NCBI RefSeq assembly: GCF_008831285.2 | Contig: NC_045138.2 | Span: 13,218,571 to 13,282,570 of the forward strand | Direction of reading: 5' to 3' | DNA: 64,000 nt | DNA from: Nymphaea colorata | Taxonomy: Eukaryota; Streptophyta; Magnoliopsida; Nymphaeales; Nymphaeaceae | In this document: positions 59,401 to 64,000 of the stretch, in pieces | Layout of the letters: every line of letters starts with the position of its first letter | Position numbering within the stretch: position 1 is the first letter of the stretch | The notes under the pieces: model-generated | Told to the model about the DNA's origin: nothing | The model's database searches: none | What the model saw: the letters and a program-made list of their open reading frames with translations, nothing else | Program-made: the position numbers and the translations under genes

Positions 59401-61496
59401 GTACACTTGTACGGCAAAAAAATGTATGAACAAGATATATAAAATGGATACACACACACATATAATTCCATGAAAACATAACTTAAAGCAAAATTTATAC
59501 TCAATACATCATGAAGACAATGAAAAAAAAGTGTTTTGGATCAGTTCCGACCCAAAACCAATCCAAGCGAATGCCATACCCACATACCAGTATTGCCATA
59601 CCAGTTCTGGTACTTGTTCTTGAAGTTACATTCACATTTGTCAGACTCAGGGGTCCTATTTACATGTTGAAACTTAATTTTGTTGAAACATTTTGTTTAC
59701 AAAATTTATCTTAGTCATTCTGATGTTGCAATGATGTTTACTTTCATATATTGACAAAATGTGCTGTTTTATCATGGCAATCAGGATGGCATCCATGTCA
59801 CACGCTTTATTTGTCCAAGTGAAAGTCCATTTTCTTTCAAAAATTTTTATTATAAGCTAACTTCTCTTTTTGACAAAGCTTTTGATCTCTCTGACATTTA
59901 AGTGGATACTTTCTTTCATCTTGGTGACAGTATACTTTTATGTAAATACCAGAAAAATTTGAACTTTGAATGGTGAGCATGCACCTGCTTGCATGGTGTG
60001 TATGCATGCATGAGTATGAGCGGAGGTGGGCCTGCATATGCTTGTATCTGTAAGCAATCTCATTAGAAACAAGTAAACTATATGTCCTTTTGAAATCTCT
60101 CATGAATCAGTTAACATGGAATTCAATGTTTTAGGAATTGTGAAGGATGTGCTTCCAGGAATTAATCAACTAGCATTTAATTGTCCATCCTGAAAACCCC
60201 TTGAGAATGAAAGTTTTTTAGAGTATTTGATTATGTCGTACTTTTGAAGAATGCATATTGGGTTGTCATTGGCAAATCTTCAATGTGCACTATCAGAAAC
60301 TTGATACATAGATTGCTGGGAATTACGTTACCACATGCTTCAATACTTTCACTGATTTTTGTCCATTAGTGGACATATCAAACTGGTGCTTACCTAAAAA
60401 TGGTTCGTATGAATGGATTTAATTAAAGAAGAAGAAGAAGACATGGATTTAAAAATGATCAACGGGTGGTAAACAGGTGGTAAAAGGGTATGCGTGGGTG
60501 TCACTGTCAAGTTGGAGACCCTTGATTGAGTCCCAACCCTGTAATTCTGTTGCACGAGCTTTCCTACAGTGGTCAGGGCTCACCGATCCAAAGTAGAAAA
60601 AAATTGGTAGGTAGGGTGAGTAAAAATTTGTTGAAGATGTTGATTATATATGTAGTCTAATGGGCTTTCTTTGATTGTTATACCAATTCAGTTTTTGTCT
60701 GAAGGAAAAAAGAAGAAAGAAAATGAGTATCTGATTGATAGTTCTTTGGATATATTTTTTGGGTGTTACTGTGTTGTTTGATATCCTTTGGTTGGTAAAT
60801 GTAATATCGTGCTCACATTTTTCTAACGGATGTCCTAACCAAAGGATTCCAGAATGCCCTTTTAATGACTGTAAGTTGATGTTATGATACTTACAATTAC
60901 TGATTCCTAAATTTGAGCAAAGTTTGAGTTGGTGCTGTGGCATGAAGCTTGTAATCCTCCATATGTCTTTTCAGGATAGGAAATTTGTACATTACATCCT
61001 TATTTATTTGTCTCAGTGATGTTTTTTCAGAAATCCAAACTAAGTATGCCAATTATACTATGCTGCTAGGCTGACCCACTAATGTTTTGCCCGTTATCTC
61101 ATCCCTCTGACATCAATATTTCATTGGTAGTATGTGCAAATGTTGCATTTTATGTTTTTCTTAGAAGTATCATCTGCATCTAAAATTAAACATTTTATTC
61201 TGAAAGTGCTGACTGATTGTTTATTTTGTTCCTTCTGACAGGTCATTGATGGCTTGGAATGCTTTGTTAATAGTGGTATTGTGGCCAAGTTACTTTCAAT
61301 AAGGCAATTGGTTTCAGGAAATCCTCAAACTATCATTCTCAGTCCTAGTTATGGGAACTCATCCTTTTTGGCAGTTCAGAGTCTAATAAAGGCACCAATC
61401 AAGAAGTTGCCATTGGATAATTCTGTAATTAGCCAAAGTATGTGCATTTTGCAATTATCATATTTTTGTGACTCTGAAGACGAAAAGATATCAAAG
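56449..61496 (+). CDS. CMS1: CMS1-like ribosome-biogenesis protein, 5' part (continues beyond the right edge)
   Basis: Exons 56449-56595, 56957-57598, 57904-57992, 58838-58937 and 61242-61496; all GT-AG, phases close, 411 codons visible. The first exon is very basic (MAKGDDAKRKKRNKALRKRM..., KRRRKAGKRRICE), like a nuclear or nucleolar targeting region. Exon 2 leads into a helicase-like fold (PKFLILCLSAIQNSW, then PFLLFLVPSKERAVE). Exon 3 reads FKPLKALGIHTVSIHCG, exon 4 CEPEFLICTPGRLLELISL, and exon 5 VIDGLECFVNSG with GNPQTIILSPSYG. The TPGRLLEL motif and the VIDG in place of DEAD fit Cms1/CMSS1, a DEAD-box-like protein lacking a normal ATPase site, found with 90S/small-subunit pre-ribosomes. 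Exon 5 has a good donor at 61497, and the remaining C-terminal exon or exons were not found before position 64000. Confidence 0.88.
58938..61241 (+). other. CMS1-like intron 4
   Basis: 2.3-kb intron. It holds the SINE-like repeat at 60470-60606, and a stretch at 59345-59590 with GGTACGGG...CATACCCACATACC partial inverted symmetry that may be a worn MITE. Otherwise nothing is seen. Confidence 0.6.
60470..60606 (+). repeat. SINE-like dispersed repeat in CMS1-like intron 4
   Basis: Second copy of the repeat at 41105-41240. The best shared block is ACCCTTGATTGAGTCCCAACC, which resembles a pol III B box. Confidence 0.45.
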
Positions 61497-63512
61497 GTTT
61501 GTTCATTATTTCACTGTGAAATTGATCTTTGTTTTTATAAAAAAAAATCACTTATTCTAATAGGTGTTTTGGTCATAGTGCCATCTAATTTTGATGCAAA
61601 AGTGGTTCAACTGTGCTGTTTTGCTTCCTGAAATAATGTAACATTCTATAGAATAAGACCTACTTGTGTTGTAGAATGGGTGGCGACATAGAGTATATGT
61701 GCAGTGAACCTTCAAAGGGAATGACGAGATGTATATAGGATATGAATGTTGAACTGATTTTAGAAAGTTACGAACATAAAGTGAAGGTTTCTGCTGACTG
61801 CTCACCAGACAGTGTTGATCAGTCCTGTTGCTCCTGTATCTTCCAAGTTTTTAGATCAGCATAGATTATAGGTAAATCATATATTTACTCATTTAGTTGC
61901 ATGTTCTATGCTCAAGCCTGAAACTCTTAGATTTTTAATCTATGAGAAGTCATGGCATTAGGAACCTTCTGCACTATCTAGTTAAGGTGAAGAATCTAAG
62001 AATGAGACTTGAGACTTGAGCATCTCTAGAGTGTGAGATGGACCACAAATTTTGCCATAACATCTAATTATGTTGTTAACTTGGTGTAAAATTTTTAGTA
62101 GGGTTTTTGTATTTGTCAAAAGCATGTCTGAACTCTGAACTATGTTTTCTCCAATCTATGCATAATGTATAGAATTTTTGAGGTATTAAATTTTTGCACG
62201 AGGGATTCTGTTATCATCCCAATGACACCAAGTGGCATCCCTAGTTTTATCCATGGCTTTGCACTTATTTAGGAAGAAAACTGTCTATCACATTTTGTCA
62301 ACATTGGCAACAAGGTGATTAATTTTGACTGAAATGTGCATAAGTTGGAGGAAATGAAATGGTCATGTCTTTGAGTCACTGACAATAAACTCAAAACCTG
62401 CATTATGGGATTTAATCAGATCCTATCAATCATTCCAAATACCAATGTCCATGTGCTAAACCTAGAGCATCTAGAAAGCATCTAGAGCCCATAGGTTATT
62501 AGCTGCTATTACTTGGTCAACTGTGATTTCCATACCTCTATTAAACATTCAAACATCTTGGCTTTGATGCTGAAGGTTATTGAACTTAAAACTACTAAAT
62601 CCTTGGATTCGGTTTTGAATGAATCACTGTTCAAATTTTGGGATCCATATTATGCAAAGAGACATTGCTATTCTTGAGATGCAATGGTCAAGGACTTGCA
62701 AGTTGCAACTGTAGCTTCAATAATGAAAAAGGAGATGTTTGCTTGCAGTTAGTTCATTCTTTGTTTATGGTTTCCATAATAACCTAAATTTTTGAAAAAA
62801 GACTAGCTTGTTTCCTGCGCAAAGAGTGAATGTGACTTGTATTAAAAAATTGAGGGGGGAAGGATGAGGTTGTAATAGCCTTGGAAATGTAAGAAAATTC
62901 CAAAATATAGTGAATTACCATACTAGCTTTTGCGAATAAAATTTGGTTAGCCAAAGATAGGAGAAGGCCTGGTCTGATGGTCACAGAAGGAAAGGTCTGA
63001 TTTATTGATGTGTAGAAGAACTGGCTCATGTGAAGGTTCCCATTGACCTGGTTCTCATAGTAAGCATCAAGACAAGTTAAAGCCATAGGTGGAAAGAGAA
63101 ATCATATTGTGGTTTTATTTAAAAGCGTGAGTTCACAGTTTACTCTTGTCAATATCTGTTATGTATTTTATTGCCTTTGGCTAGCTATTTTTGTCATGGT
63201 TTGCAAGTGCGAGAATGTCTACTTTGCAAGTCGGAGTAATTCTATGAACCATCCAGCGGCTTTCCTTAACCTGACTGTGATGGTAGGTGCTGCATTCACC
63301 ATTGCTAGTCTTTCGTTAAGGTTGATGGAGAGTGTAATCCACAATCAGCGAATGCACAGTTATGTTTCGGTTTTCATTTTCTGACCATTTTGGAAATTGC
63401 ACCAGAGTAAGTTACTGAGAATATATACTGATATCTGCCTGCCTGGTATAGCTGAGATTGGAGCAAGGGACCTTGCCTGGCTGTTGATTTGACTTGTAGA
63501 CAGTAGGTAAGG
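61497..63512. other. Sequence downstream of CMS1-like exon 5, probably intron
   Basis: AT-rich. I searched by eye for the C-terminal CMS1 exon and found no acceptor followed by a convincing frame. No transposon with recognisable ends was found. Confidence 0.5.
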
Positions 63513-63900
63513 CTGCACATGGGATCGAGTAACTTGAGCTCAGGTCGAGCTTAACTTGTTTTTCAAACTAGTCCGAGTGCATGCTCAAGCTTGGACATGT
63601 TGAGCCAATTTTGAGCTATATATACATTAGTCGCATAAACTTCCTTAAGTTTAATAAATTAATTAGGCATGTTAAGGTGTATACGAATCATCACACATTT
63701 ATGGCAAGTACTTGGTTGGTGCTACAGGCTTCATGAGTTTTACCTGAAGGGTTTTTATTTCATAGCCCAATATGCTTTTGGTGAGTAAACAAATCACTGC
63801 TTTTTATGTTCAGCTTAGCTCAAGCTTAGTCAAGCTGATTTTGAGCCATATAAAAGCTTGTCCAACCCAAGTTTGATCTGCATAACTTGACCTCGAGGCA
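63513..63900. mobile_element. hAT-like repeat with AAGGCTGCACA end, incomplete or worn
   Basis: AAGGCTGCACATGGGATCGAG at the left resembles the TAGGGCTGCAC terminus of the hAT element in the myotubularin gene. Both sides are rich in GAGCTCAGGTCGAGC, AGCTCAAGC and TTGAGCC motifs around an AT-rich centre. The right terminus and target duplication are not evident, and the element may extend to about 63900 or be truncated. Confidence 0.5.
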
Positions 63901-64000
63901 GGCATTAAGCAATAATGTTGATCTTGAAACTATATGAATGGGCCCTTTTTCTCTTTTCTTCTTTCATGGATATAATCTCAAAGCTAGGAAATTGTATGAA

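Noticed and set aside
59345-59590. Possible MITE with GGTACGGG/CCATACCCACATACC ends
   Set aside because: The inverted symmetry is weak and no target duplication is seen.
1-64000. CRISPR array, defence island, biosynthetic cluster or other exotic system
   Set aside because: No regularly spaced repeats, and the genes present are unrelated conserved plant genes.

Overview
The window is nuclear DNA from a flowering plant. Four multi-exon genes with ordinary plant intron borders match plant-specific forms of known families, and the space around and inside them is filled with plant transposable elements: Copia and Gypsy LTR elements primed by initiator tRNA-Met, hAT-type elements with 8-bp target duplications, a TRIM-like element and SINE-like repeats. 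The species cannot be named from this sequence.

Layout. (1) 1-30768, minus strand: the 5' two thirds of a myotubularin-type phosphoinositide 3-phosphatase gene. Sixteen exons (533 codons) are visible and the gene runs off the left edge. It covers about 30 kb because introns 5, 6 and 14 carry retroelements. Intron 14 (12.7 kb) holds a three-layer nest: an old minus-strand Copia (1804-13109), a hAT element inside its integrase region (outer ends 4834 and 11098), and a younger plus-strand Copia (4837-9939) three bases inside the hAT end. All three layers have matching target-site duplications. (2) 30769-37673: spacer between two divergent genes, with a broken Copia pol fragment at 34381-36210. 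(3) 37674-47176, plus: a complete 20-exon RAD5A gene (1043 aa; HIRAN region, SNF2 helicase, C3HC4 RING). (4) 50581-53665, plus: a three-exon, 115-aa DUF3128/EMI1-type protein with a twin CX9C cysteine pattern. (5) 55408-55888, plus: two candidate exons of an unrecognised, probably truncated gene. (6) 56449-61496 and beyond the right edge, plus: a CMS1-like ribosome-biogenesis protein (five exons, 411 codons visible).

The genes do not form an operon or a functional cluster. Their products act in phosphoinositide turnover, post-replication DNA repair, probably the mitochondrial intermembrane space, and small-subunit ribosome assembly. Exon borders were set by reading splice sites by eye and checking that every exon junction keeps frame; for the myotubularin and RAD5A genes all phases close. 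I found no CRISPR array, tRNA, rRNA or defence-type system, and no convincing undescribed biological system. The most informative observations are the datable transposon nest, a 25-nt internal patch at the 3' end of the old Copia, telomere-like repeats in Copia leaders, a GC-AG intron and a TRIM in RAD5A, and the CX9C protein.
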